NCBI GenBank assembly: GCA_030654195.1
Contig: JAURXV010000083.1
Span: 1 to 40,636 of the forward strand
Length of the DNA: 40,636 nucleotides
Direction: 5' to 3'
Origin: Syntrophales bacterium
GTDB taxonomy: Bacteria; Desulfobacterota; Syntrophia; Syntrophales; UBA5619
In this document: positions 8,385-16,271 of the stretch, one piece after another
How positions within the stretch are numbered: position 1 is the stretch's first letter
Layout: each line of letters starts with the position of its first letter
Position numbers and translations under genes: made by a program
Notes under the pieces: generated by a model
Seen by the model: only the letters and a program-made list of their open reading frames with translations
Databases searched by the model: none
Told to the model about the DNA's origin: nothing

Positions 8385-8737
8385 GGTGGACCGAAAAGGC
8401 GAGTGGCCACCTTCAGGCCATCCATGAATATATCGCTCAAGATTCCAAGGTCTATGCCGCGCGTTTTTTAAAATCCCTCATCAAAGCCACGTCAAAACTT
8501 GAATATTTGCCCCGCTGTGGTCGCATCGTACCGGAACTTAAAAATTACAATTTTCGTGAGGTCATATATGTAAACTACCGGATTGTATATAGAATAACAA
8601 ATAATGATAACATCGAAATCCTTGCCGTTCTTCACGGCGCTAGAGAATTAATGTTAGCCTTCCGCCAGGAATGGGACTTATCGTTTGAAGATGATGTAAG
8701 TTTGATGCAAAAGAGCCTCGGAGACCAACCACGATGA
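8372..8737 (+). CDS. RelE/ParE-family toxin with an unusual C-terminal tail
   Basis: 121 residues. Residues 1-93 match the RelE/ParE fold: IRWTEKASGHLQAIHEYIAQDS at the start, then PRCGRIVPELKNYNFREVIYVNYRIVYRI and IEILAVLHGAREL. RelE toxins cleave mRNA at the ribosome and ParE toxins poison gyrase; the sequence does not decide between them. Family members usually end soon after HGAREL. Here about 28 more residues follow, the last of them encoded inside the 42-bp repeat, and the stop (8735-8737) overlaps the next gene's ATG. The tail looks like read-through into sequence at an insertion junction. Activity may be altered. Confidence 0.75.
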   Translation: MGQIRWTEKASGHLQAIHEYIAQDSKVYAARFLKSLIKATSKLEYLPRCGRIVPELKNYNFREVIYVNYRIVYRITNNDNIEILAVLHGARELMLAFRQEWDLSFEDDVSLMQKSLGDQPR

Positions 8738-8760
8738 AAACCTATGAAGGCGCGATCATC
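8719..8760 (+). repeat. Direct repeat, right copy (42 bp), possible island boundary
   Basis: Matches 690-731 at 40 of 42 positions. This copy belongs to the intact amidohydrolase gene: 15 bp upstream plus nine codons. The upstream part also encodes the last codons of the toxin gene. Confidence 0.85.
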
Positions 8761-10296
8761 TCCTGTGATCGGGAAAATCATGCTTACCGATACCTTGTGG
8801 AAGACAAAGGTCGGATTCTTCATGTGGGAAATGAGCTTCCCGCGGCTTATCAAGGCGCCCCGAGGGAGGTTCTGGGTGAAAGGGCCCTTCTTCCCTGCTT
8901 CGGGGACACTCACCTGCACTTTGCATCCTACGCCTTGTTCAACGCGGGTCTTGATGTACGTCATGCGCGGAGCCTGCCGGAGATGTGCGGGCATATCCAA
9001 AAATTCACAACGGAAAACAACGACAAGATCATCATGGGGTTCGGGGCGTCCATCCACTCCGTCCAGGAAAAGAGGCTGATATCCAGGGACGAGCTCGATC
9101 AGGCCTGTCCGGACAGGGCGATCTTCATCGTCAAATATGACGGGCACGCCTGCATCCTGAACAGCAAAATGATAGCGATGCTGCCGGATAAAGTGAAATC
9201 GGTGCGGGGCTGGCATGAAAACACGGGGGAGATGAACCAGGAGGCCTTTTTTGCAACCACCGATTTCATCACCAAAAAAGTCTCCCTGCCGCGAACCCTC
9301 CGGAACATGCTTCAGGCGGTTGATACAATGACGGAAAAGGGGATCGGAATGATGCACACCGCATCCGGCGTCGGTTTCCCGCTCGATCTGGATGTGACCC
9401 TGGAGACGATCTTTGGAAAGGGGCTCGACAGCGGTTTTCAAACCCGACTCTTCTTCCAGACCATGAATCTCGACAAGATCCGGAAGAGAAAGCTTCCCCG
9501 TGTGGGTGGATGCTTTGCCACGGCCTTGGACGGCTGCTTCGGCAGCGAGGATGCGGCGCTGAGACAGCCGTACGCCAACCGTCCCCAAAATCGCGGCATC
9601 CTCTACCACCGCGATGAAGAGGTGATTCAATTCGCGAAGCGGGCCAACCGCGAGGGGTTGCAGATCGAGATGCATGCGATCGGCGACGCGGCCTTCGACC
9701 AGGCGGTCATGGCGATTGAGGCCGCCCTGAAGGATTTCCCCCGGCAGGATCACCGCCACGGGATCATCCACGCCTGCCTCCCCACCGAAGAGGGGCTTCA
9801 AAAGTGCGCCGACCTCGGCATCCAGATTCCGCTGCAACCCGCCTTTCTGATGTGGGATCTGGAACCTCTTGAGTTTCTGGAGACGATCCTGGGGGAGCGT
9901 GCGGCACTGATCTCACCCCTGAGAAAGATGACCGATATGGGAATCGTCCTGAGCGGCGGCTCGGACGCCCCATGCACGCTGCCGGATCCGATCCTGGGGA
10001 TCCACGCCGCATGCAACCATTATGTTCCCGAGCAGTCCCTCACGATTCCGGAGGCGCTGAAACTCTTCACCTGGAATGCGGCCTGGACCACCTTCGATGA
10101 AAAGGAGCGTGGCTCTCTCGAGACGGGGAAAATGGCCGATATGGTGATCCTGAACCGGAATCCGCTGACGATGAAACCGACCGAACTTCTGGGCCTGAAG
10201 GTTGAAAATCTTCTGCTGAAAGGAGAGCCGTATCGAAAAGGGCAGAACAGCCTGAGCCTTCTAACAAAAGGACTCCTGATGGGCGGAAAAATATAG
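8734..10296 (+). CDS. YtcJ-like metal-dependent amidohydrolase (Amidohydro_3 type)
   Basis: 520 residues with the amidohydrolase-superfamily layout: an N-terminal beta segment, the metal-binding HxH at His60/His62 (PCFGDTHLHF), a YtcJ-type KYDGHACILNS segment near 140, a MHAIGDAAFD histidine, an IIHACLP histidine, and a late GGSDAP aspartate followed by the C-terminal beta part (GKMADMVILNRNPL). Members hydrolyse C-N bonds of amides, ureas or N-acyl compounds in the cytoplasm; the substrate cannot be read from the sequence. No signal peptide is visible. The start has only a weak GGAG upstream, inside the repeat. It precedes the RpiR regulator by 205 bp and may feed the downstream acid pathway. 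Confidence 0.85.
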   Translation: MKTYEGAIISCDRENHAYRYLVEDKGRILHVGNELPAAYQGAPREVLGERALLPCFGDTHLHFASYALFNAGLDVRHARSLPEMCGHIQKFTTENNDKIIMGFGASIHSVQEKRLISRDELDQACPDRAIFIVKYDGHACILNSKMIAMLPDKVKSVRGWHENTGEMNQEAFFATTDFITKKVSLPRTLRNMLQAVDTMTEKGIGMMHTASGVGFPLDLDVTLETIFGKGLDSGFQTRLFFQTMNLDKIRKRKLPRVGGCFATALDGCFGSEDAALRQPYANRPQNRGILYHRDEEVIQFAKRANREGLQIEMHAIGDAAFDQAVMAIEAALKDFPRQDHRHGIIHACLPTEEGLQKCADLGIQIPLQPAFLMWDLEPLEFLETILGERAALISPLRKMTDMGIVLSGGSDAPCTLPDPILGIHAACNHYVPEQSLTIPEALKLFTWNAAWTTFDEKERGSLETGKMADMVILNRNPLTMKPTELLGLKVENLLLKGEPYRKGQNSLSLLTKGLLMGGKI

Positions 10297-10436
10297 ACGA
10301 GGCGCCCGGCTCTCAGGTACGCTGTAAGTCCATCCCGCGCAAGAATTGGATCTCCGGAAGCCTCCGGCGTAACGCCGCAGCCCTCCATGGGAAAATGCGT
10401 CTTTAAAGCTTTTTTCCTTATTTTTGCATTTTTTTC

Positions 10437-10465
10437 TTGACAAATGGGGGCAACTAAGAAATAAT
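10437..10465 (+). promoter_or_regulatory. Promoter of the RpiR gene
   Basis: A perfect TTGACA (10437-10442), a 17-bp spacer and AATAAT (10460-10465; 5 of 6). The -10 box lies inside the left arm of the inverted repeat at 10458-10501, so binding there would block transcription. Confidence 0.7.
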
Positions 10466-10501
10466 TCCTTCACCAGTATTAATTAGTGAAGGAATTATTT
10501 C
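10458..10501. promoter_or_regulatory. Perfect 16-bp inverted repeat, probable RpiR autoregulatory operator
   Basis: GAAATAATTCCTTCAC (10458-10473) and its exact complement (10486-10501) are separated by 12 bp and end at the base before the ATG at 10502. Each arm is itself a quasi-palindrome of the form GAA-N2-AATT-N2-TTC (10 of 14 symmetric), similar in style to operators of RpiR-family regulators. The left arm covers the -10 box. The right arm holds the GAAGGA ribosome-binding sequence, so in RNA the two arms could also form a hairpin hiding that site. Confidence 0.7.
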
Positions 10502-11401
10502 ATGCCGATAAATGCCCTTCTCGCGGACAACCGGATTCAACTGACCGAGGCCCAGAAGCGGGCGGCGCAGTACATCATGGACCATTACGAGGAGTCGATC
10601 TTCCTCACGGCCTCGAAACTGGCCCAAAAGGCGGGCGTCAGCGAAGCGACCATCGTGCGGCTTGCACAGGTCCTGGGATTCGACGGTTATCCCAAATTAC
10701 AGCAAACGCTCCGCGCCAAACTCCAGGATCGTCTCACCACGGTCACGCGCCTCGAACAAACCGTCAAGAACATCCGGACGGACGGCGACATCCTCACGAA
10801 GATCATGCAGGAGGACATTCGGAACCTCTCCGAGACCCTACGGGATATCTCCCTGGAAACGTTCCGCCAGGCCGTCACCGATATGAAGAACGCCAGACGC
10901 ATCTACGTCGTGGGGCTTCGCGGGGCACACGCACCGGCCCTCGTTTTGGCCCTCTACCTCCGCTTCCTGGGAAAGCAGGCTTCGCCGGTGATCCCCGGCT
11001 ACGGGGATGTCTGGAACACCCTGCACGGCCTGTGCGCCGACGATCTCGCCATCGGAATCAGTTTCCCGAGATACACAAAATTGACAATCGATGTTCTGGA
11101 ATACGCCAAGGAAAACGGCGCCCGGGTCGGCGCCATCACCGATTCCCTCGTCTCCCCCCTCGCCCGCAACGCAGACTGGGTTCTGCCGGTCCATTCCAGA
11201 CTCGATTCCTTCATCGAATCCTTTACCGCAGCCATGAGCCTGGTCAACGCCCTCCTGACGGAGCTGAGCGTCCAGAATCCGGAGGAAACCATGACGGCCC
11301 TGAAGGACAGGGAACTCCTCTGGCAGAAGAAGGAGATTTATGTCCTCCCCTACGCAGATTACAAAAACGGGCGGAAGAAGAGAAAACCCTCCGATCGATA
11401 A
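10502..11401 (+). CDS. RpiR/MurR-family transcriptional regulator (HTH + SIS)
   Basis: 299 residues. The N-terminal HTH_6 domain (about 1-80) contains LTEAQKRAAQYIMDHYEESIFLTASKLAQKAGVSEATIVRLAQVLGFDGYPKLQ in pieces typical of RpiR. A SIS domain follows (about 120-255), with VVGLRGAHAPALVLA and IGISFPRYTKLTIDVLEYAKENGARVGAITDS. SIS domains in this family usually sense phosphosugars, but members of carboxylate loci are known, and here every downstream gene concerns acyl-CoA metabolism or TRAP uptake. The promoter and start are covered by a perfect inverted repeat, implying autoregulation. The natural effector is unknown. Confidence 0.9.
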   Translation: MPINALLADNRIQLTEAQKRAAQYIMDHYEESIFLTASKLAQKAGVSEATIVRLAQVLGFDGYPKLQQTLRAKLQDRLTTVTRLEQTVKNIRTDGDILTKIMQEDIRNLSETLRDISLETFRQAVTDMKNARRIYVVGLRGAHAPALVLALYLRFLGKQASPVIPGYGDVWNTLHGLCADDLAIGISFPRYTKLTIDVLEYAKENGARVGAITDSLVSPLARNADWVLPVHSRLDSFIESFTAAMSLVNALLTELSVQNPEETMTALKDRELLWQKKEIYVLPYADYKNGRKKRKPSDR

Positions 11402-11506
11402 CGCCGATTCGTTCGGGGGATTCGACAGGTCAGCCGTTGAACCATTCAGATGCAACGGGGATTCGCACCCCCTGGAAGATTAACCATCACGGACAAGGAG
11501 AATGTC

Positions 11507-13633
11507 ATGCAATCGTTGAACCGTCTTTTCAAACCTGCCTCCGTCGCGGTTATCGGGGCATCCGAGGTTCCCGGCAAGGCGGCTGAGCGCCGGACGAGGA
11601 GTCTGATCCAGGGGGGGTACCCCGGAAAGATCTTCCTCATCAACCCCAAGCGGGATACCCTGTTCGGTAGAAAGGCCTACCCCTCGATCCTCGATATCGG
11701 GGAGGATGTGGACCTCGTCATGGTCGTCGTCGCCCCGAAACTGATTCCCCAGGCCGTGGCGGACAGCGTGAAGATGCGTGCAAAAGGGATCGTGATCATC
11801 ACGGCGGGGCTCGGAGAAACCGGGGAAGAGGGCAAGAGGATCGAAGCGGAGATCCTCCGGACCGCGACCGAGGGGGGCGCCAAGATCATCGGCCCCAACT
11901 GCTCCGGCCTCTTCTCCGCCGCGGGCGACATGAACCTCCTCGGCGTCCCGCCGATCAAAAAGGGGCCCCTCGCCGTCATCGCCCAGAGCGGGAACATCAT
12001 CGACTCGATTACCCACTATGCCGAGATGCGCGGGGTGGGACTCAGCCACATCATCTCCGCGGGAAACGCCATCGGCGTCCAGTTCCACGAATACATCGAT
12101 TACCTGGGACAGGACGAGGCAACCCAGGTGATCCTGATGTACCTGGAGGGGATCAAGGAGGGTGGGGAGATCGTCCGGGTGGCGCGGGAGGTTTCGAAAC
12201 GCAAACCGATCGTGATCCTCAAGGTCGGACGGAGCAATGCGGGCGCCCGGGCCGCCGCATCGCACACCGGATCCCTGGCTGCCGACGACGCCGTCGTGGA
12301 CGCGGCCTTCCGCCAGGCGGGAATCGTCCGGGTCTCCAACGTGGACGAAATGTTCGACGTCGCGATGTCCTTCGCCAACATGCCCCTCCCGAAGGGAAAC
12401 CGGGTCGCCATCGTCTCCGAGGGCGGCGGGGACAATTCGGTCGCCGCGGACAATGCCGAACATTTCGGGCTGGAGGTCCCGGTCCTTCCGCAGGCAACCC
12501 AGGAGAGGATCCGCCCGTTTCTGCTCGCCGGGATGCCGGCCTCGAACCCGATCGATTACGGTGGAACGGCCGAAGAGAACCCCGACATGATCAACAAGGT
12601 CGTCGAGGCCCTTATGGAGGACAAGACCGTCGATTCCGTCTACGTGACGGGATTTTTCGGCGGGTTCAAGGAGATCATCGCCCCGCACGTAGGCGAACTG
12701 GAAGAAAAGACCTCCCAGGAACTGGTCCGTCTGATGCGGCAATACGGCAAGCCGATCGCGGTTCACACATCCTTTGCCCAGGCCCCCTTCCGCTCCATGG
12801 AGATCCTCAGTGAAAATGGTGTATTGCTCACCCCATCCTCGGAGCGGGCCGCGAAATGCCTGGCCTATATGGCCAAGTTCGGGACCAGGAGGGAGAAGTT
12901 GGCACTCGCCAGACCCCTGCCCGCCATCCAGGCGGATGTGGCTATGGCCCGGACCCTGATCGAGGCAGTCAAACGGGTGGGCAGGAAAAATCTCCTGGAG
13001 ACGGAGGCGAGGGATCTGCTTTCCCTCTACGGAATCGCCCTGCCCCCGGCCACCCTGGCGAAAACCCCGGACGAAGCGGTGGATGCGGCAAAAGCCGTCG
13101 GCTTCCCCGTCGCCCTGAAGATCGTCTCCCCCGAGATCATCCACAAGTCCGACGCGGGTGGAATTCTCCTGAACCTGGGTGATGAAAAGGCCGTCCGCGA
13201 GGGGTTCGCGAAGGTCGTCGCGAACGCTGGAAATGTCAGCCGCCCGGAGAAGGTCCTGGGCGTCCTCGTCGCACCGATGGCGCCCAAGGGTCAGGAGTGC
13301 ATCATCGGCATGATCCGGAATCCCCAGTTCGGCGCGGTCCTCATGTTCGGCCTCGGCGGCATTTTCGTGGAGGTCTTGAAGGACGTCTCCTTCCGGGTCG
13401 CCCCTCCGTCCGATCTGGATCTCGATGAGATGATCCATGAGATCAAGGGATACCCTCTTCTTTGCGGTGTCCGCGGTCAGAAGCCCAAGGACACCGCTAT
13501 TCTGAAGGAACTCCTCCAAAGGGTCGCCCAACTGGCAACCGATCACCCGGAGATTCAGGAAGTGGACATCAATCCGGTCATCGTCCACGAAGAGGGGGCG
13601 TCCGTCGTCGACGCCCGGATCATCATCACGTAA
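11507..13633 (+). CDS. ADP-forming acyl-CoA synthetase (fused alpha-beta, acetate-CoA ligase type)
   Basis: 708 residues from ATG 11507, chosen because AAGGAG (11495-11500) lies 6 nt upstream. Order: CoA-binding Rossmann domain (about 1-130, PASVAVIGASEVPGKA), the succinyl-CoA-ligase-like middle with the phospho-histidine segment AASHTGSLA (His near residue 252), and a C-terminal ATP-grasp domain (about 490-708, FPVALKIVSPEIIHKSDAGG). The enzyme interconverts acid + CoA + ATP with acyl-CoA + ADP + Pi in the cytoplasm. Because it is reversible and uses only one phosphate bond, it suits energy-limited anaerobes. Acyl specificity is not readable. It lies in line with the RpiR gene and the enoyl-CoA hydratase. 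Confidence 0.9.
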   Translation: MQSLNRLFKPASVAVIGASEVPGKAAERRTRSLIQGGYPGKIFLINPKRDTLFGRKAYPSILDIGEDVDLVMVVVAPKLIPQAVADSVKMRAKGIVIITAGLGETGEEGKRIEAEILRTATEGGAKIIGPNCSGLFSAAGDMNLLGVPPIKKGPLAVIAQSGNIIDSITHYAEMRGVGLSHIISAGNAIGVQFHEYIDYLGQDEATQVILMYLEGIKEGGEIVRVAREVSKRKPIVILKVGRSNAGARAAASHTGSLAADDAVVDAAFRQAGIVRVSNVDEMFDVAMSFANMPLPKGNRVAIVSEGGGDNSVAADNAEHFGLEVPVLPQATQERIRPFLLAGMPASNPIDYGGTAEENPDMINKVVEALMEDKTVDSVYVTGFFGGFKEIIAPHVGELEEKTSQELVRLMRQYGKPIAVHTSFAQAPFRSMEILSENGVLLTPSSERAAKCLAYMAKFGTRREKLALARPLPAIQADVAMARTLIEAVKRVGRKNLLETEARDLLSLYGIALPPATLAKTPDEAVDAAKAVGFPVALKIVSPEIIHKSDAGGILLNLGDEKAVREGFAKVVANAGNVSRPEKVLGVLVAPMAPKGQECIIGMIRNPQFGAVLMFGLGGIFVEVLKDVSFRVAPPSDLDLDEMIHEIKGYPLLCGVRGQKPKDTAILKELLQRVAQLATDHPEIQEVDINPVIVHEEGASVVDARIIIT

Positions 13634-13717
13634 TCTGGGGTGAAGGAAAAGGCAAGCAGCTTCCGGAAGCGCGCAGAGGAATCCGATTTTCAATAAATTT
13701 CCAAGGAGGAATTCGAG

Positions 13718-14479
13718 ATGGACTTTGAATGCATCATCTACGAAAAGAAAGAGGGGGTCGCCATCATCACGCTGAACCGGCCCCAGGTCCTCAACGCCAT
13801 GAACAAGAGGCTCTGGCTCGACGTGGAGCAAGCCCTTGCCGACGCCCGCGAGGACGAGGGGGTGAAGGTCCTTATCTTCACCGGGGCGGGAAGGGCCTTC
13901 TCCACCGGGGCCGACCTCAAGGACTCCAAGGGGCGGTCACTGAAGGCCTACCGCGACTACCTGGTCCACCTCCAGGAGATCTCCCGCCAGATCATCCGCT
14001 ATCCCAAGCCGACAATCGCCGCCGTGAACGGCTTCGCCCTGGGGAGCGGCTATGAACTGGCGCTCGCCTGCGACATCCGGATCGCCGCGGAGGGGGCGAA
14101 GTTCGGCTCCCCCGAAGCCCGGGTCTCATCCTCTGTGACAGGCGGCGCGATGCGCTTGGTTCAGGACCTGGTGGGACCGGGAAAGGCGCGGGAACTCCTG
14201 TTCACCTGCGACTACATCGACGGGAAAGAGGCGGAACGGATCGGCCTCGTCAACAGGGCTGTTCCTCTCGAGCAACTGATGGAGGAGACCATGGCGATGG
14301 CAAAGAAGATCGCCGCCAATTCGCTCTTCTCCATCAACCTGATCAAGAAGGGGCTGAACATGGCCTCGGAGGTCAGCCTGGAGGCCCTGATGGACTACGA
14401 AGTCGAGGCCTGTCTGGCGACGGTGTCGGCGCCGGAGCGTCTGGAGAAGTTAGAGGAGTTCGCGGAGCGGAAAAAGTAG
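13718..14479 (+). CDS. Enoyl-CoA hydratase/isomerase (crotonase family)
   Basis: 253 residues, preceded by AAGGAGG. Crotonase hallmarks: GAGRAFSTGADLKD (oxyanion-hole region), AAVNGFALGSGYELALACDIRIA, and FGSPEARVSSSVTGGAMRL. Glutamates are present at both catalytic positions (in YELA near residue 112 and SPE near 132), so hydratase activity is possible; the residues between differ from classical EchA proteins and substrate assignment is open. It acts on acyl-CoA thioesters in the cytoplasm. The gene follows the acyl-CoA synthetase by 84 bp and precedes the TAXI receptor by 211 bp, suggesting that the imported acid is activated and then hydrated or isomerised. Confidence 0.9.
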   Translation: MDFECIIYEKKEGVAIITLNRPQVLNAMNKRLWLDVEQALADAREDEGVKVLIFTGAGRAFSTGADLKDSKGRSLKAYRDYLVHLQEISRQIIRYPKPTIAAVNGFALGSGYELALACDIRIAAEGAKFGSPEARVSSSVTGGAMRLVQDLVGPGKARELLFTCDYIDGKEAERIGLVNRAVPLEQLMEETMAMAKKIAANSLFSINLIKKGLNMASEVSLEALMDYEVEACLATVSAPERLEKLEEFAERKK

Positions 14480-14690
14480 TAGGGGCGGGGCGCACCGAAT
14501 GATCGTTCGCCGGCAGCCCCGGCAGAGGCGGAACAGAGATCCTCTTGCGGGGGAGGAAAGGTGCTTCCAGGGGCCGGGATAAGGCACTGTGACCGGCCCA
14601 GTTTTCAGTAACGATGACAATGGGGGAACGGATCTGATCGATCGGTTCCAATGAGAAAACAGACGACCAATGATTAAGGAGGGTAAGACA

Positions 14691-15662
14691 ATGAAGCGTT
14701 CATGGATCACTATATTGGCAGTATTGATGGTCGTGTCCCTGGGGTTTGCGCCCCAGACGTTCGCTGCGGACAAAAAAATCTTCCTGACACTCGCATCGGG
14801 AAGCCCCGGCGGGGCCTACTACCCGCTCGGGGGCGGCATGTCCGTCGTGATTCAGAAAACCGTGGAAGGATTCCGCTGTGCCTCCGAATCCACGGGGGCC
14901 TCGGTGGAAAACAGCCGCCTCGTCGGCAATGGCGATTCGGACATGGGGATGGTCATGGGAAGCGTCGGCTACAACGCCTCCCAGGGGAAGGCGCCCTTTG
15001 AAAAGAAGTACGACATAGTCGCCCTTTTCCAGATGTATCCCGCACCGGAGCATATCGTGACGACCGCCCAGTCCAAGATCAAGACGATCGCGGACCTGAA
15101 AGGCAAGAAGGTTTCCATCGACGTTCCCGGCAGCGGCTGCTCGACGATGGCCAAGGCCATTCTTGAGGAAGCGGGATTCAACCTGGAGAAGGACCTGACG
15201 ATCGCCAACCTCTCCCAGACGGAATCGGTCCAGGCCCTCAAGGACGGGGTGGTGGACGCGGTTTTCTTCAACTTCGCCTATCCAGGCTCCGCGGTCATGG
15301 ATCTGGCGGCCACCCGCGACATCGTCCTGGTTCCCGTCGACCCGAAGCTGGCAGACAAGATCGTCAAAAAGTACCCCTATTACGTCAAGATCGTCATCCC
15401 CGGGAAAACCTATTCAAAGGTGGATCAGGACGTCCTGTGCCTCGGCGATTCCAACGTCATGATCGCCAACAAGAAGATGAAGGATGATGTGGCTTACAAG
15501 ATCGTGAAAGCGATCTACAGCAACGTTAAGGAGGGGCAGTATGCCCTGATTAACGTTCATCCCGTAGCGTCCCAGTTGACACCGCAGAACGCGGTCAACA
15601 GTCCGCTTCCGCTTCACCCGGGCGCTGCGAAGTACTTCAAGGAAGTTGGGGCGTTGAAATAG
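14691..15662 (+). CDS. TAXI-family TRAP transporter solute-binding protein
   Basis: 323 residues from ATG 14691, with TAAGGAGGG just upstream. A signal peptide covers residues 1-25 (Lys/Arg start, hydrophobic core, TFA-A cleavage). The mature part shows TAXI features: LASGSPGGAYYPLGGGMSVVIQ near the N-terminus, STGASVENSRLVGNGDSDMGMV, and LKGKKVSIDVPGSGCSTMAKAILEEAG. It binds a small, probably carboxylate, ligand in the periplasm and delivers it to the fused permease encoded downstream. A strong hairpin between the two genes would allow more receptor than permease to be made, as is usual for such systems. Confidence 0.9.
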   Translation: MKRSWITILAVLMVVSLGFAPQTFAADKKIFLTLASGSPGGAYYPLGGGMSVVIQKTVEGFRCASESTGASVENSRLVGNGDSDMGMVMGSVGYNASQGKAPFEKKYDIVALFQMYPAPEHIVTTAQSKIKTIADLKGKKVSIDVPGSGCSTMAKAILEEAGFNLEKDLTIANLSQTESVQALKDGVVDAVFFNFAYPGSAVMDLAATRDIVLVPVDPKLADKIVKKYPYYVKIVIPGKTYSKVDQDVLCLGDSNVMIANKKMKDDVAYKIVKAIYSNVKEGQYALINVHPVASQLTPQNAVNSPLPLHPGAAKYFKEVGALK

Positions 15663-15711
15663 GAAAACCGACGCCGGTTCATTAAGATCAGAGATACGGG
15701 GCAGTGAAACA

Positions 15712-15745
15712 GTTAGGGGGCCGGCCGGCGCCGGCGGCCCCTAAC
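15712..15745 (+). terminator. Strong hairpin after the TAXI receptor gene (partial terminator)
   Basis: GTTAGGGG pairs with CCCCTAAC at the base, and the GC-rich interior pairs with two single-base bulges. The sequence TTCTCTCTT follows. The tail is not a pure T run, so read-through into the DUF1850 and permease genes is likely; it probably sets the receptor:permease ratio. Confidence 0.6.
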
Positions 15746-15788
15746 TTCTCTCTTCCGAGTCCCAAAACAGAAGGGACGGGGTGCGTTC

Positions 15789-16271
15789 ATGTGCAGTATC
15801 CTCTGTCTTTTACTGACTCTGCTTTCTCTTGCGGGCCAAGCGCCGGCGGCATTCTGCGCGGAAGGGAGCATGACCTTTCAGATCGTCCGTACGGTCGGGG
15901 AAGAGGTGCTCTGGGAAACCCCCGTGAAACGTGGGGATTTTTTCACGATCGAATACCGCCACTCCTCCGATCACACGCCGGTGCGGGATCTGTTCACGAT
16001 CAGCGATGAAGGGGAGATCATCCTCATCGAGGAAAGCTATCTCTGGTACGGGGCGGGTCTGGAGTCCCACCCCGATGTCGGGAAAACCGACTTCTCCGGG
16101 GAGTGGACCCGGGTGCGCCTGCACCGGCCTTTCCCACGGTTTCTGCTCCGGGTCGGAGAAGTCGCCAACCATGTCCTGACCCTTCACGGCCGGGACGTAC
16201 CGCTGTTGTCCATCGCCAAGGGGGGGGATTCCATATGGATTCGCATAATGAAGATCGTCAACAAACGATAG
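15789..16271 (+). CDS. DUF1850 protein of a TAXI TRAP system
   Basis: 160 residues with an N-terminal signal peptide (about 1-24, ending AAFCAEG) and a DUF1850-like body: ETPVKRGDFFTIEYRHSSDHTPVRDLF, IILIEESYLWYGAGLESHP and a late VANHVLTLHGRDVPL segment. DUF1850 genes regularly sit between a TAXI receptor and a fused TRAP permease, but their function is not established; an accessory periplasmic role is a guess from context. The 3' end overlaps the permease gene by 37 nt, implying translational coupling. There is no strong ribosome-binding site; GACGGGGTG precedes the start. Confidence 0.8.
   Translation: MCSILCLLLTLLSLAGQAPAAFCAEGSMTFQIVRTVGEEVLWETPVKRGDFFTIEYRHSSDHTPVRDLFTISDEGEIILIEESYLWYGAGLESHPDVGKTDFSGEWTRVRLHRPFPRFLLRVGEVANHVLTLHGRDVPLLSIAKGGDSIWIRIMKIVNKR

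Noticed and set aside
8632-9837. A 401-codon minus-strand frame opposite the amidohydrolase
   Set aside because: It crosses the island junction and has no motif; the plus-strand protein has all metal ligands.
11480-13831. A 783-codon open frame on the minus strand opposite the acyl-CoA synthetase
   Set aside because: It has no ribosome-binding site or family resemblance, is rich in Asp/Gly/Arg/His runs, and mirrors the GC-biased codons of the real gene.
14480-14690. A possible sigma-54 promoter before the TAXI receptor (AAGGCACTGTGACCGGC)
   Set aside because: The spacing between GG and GC is 11 bp and the -12 region lacks TGC, so control of the TRAP genes by the adjacent regulator could not be shown.
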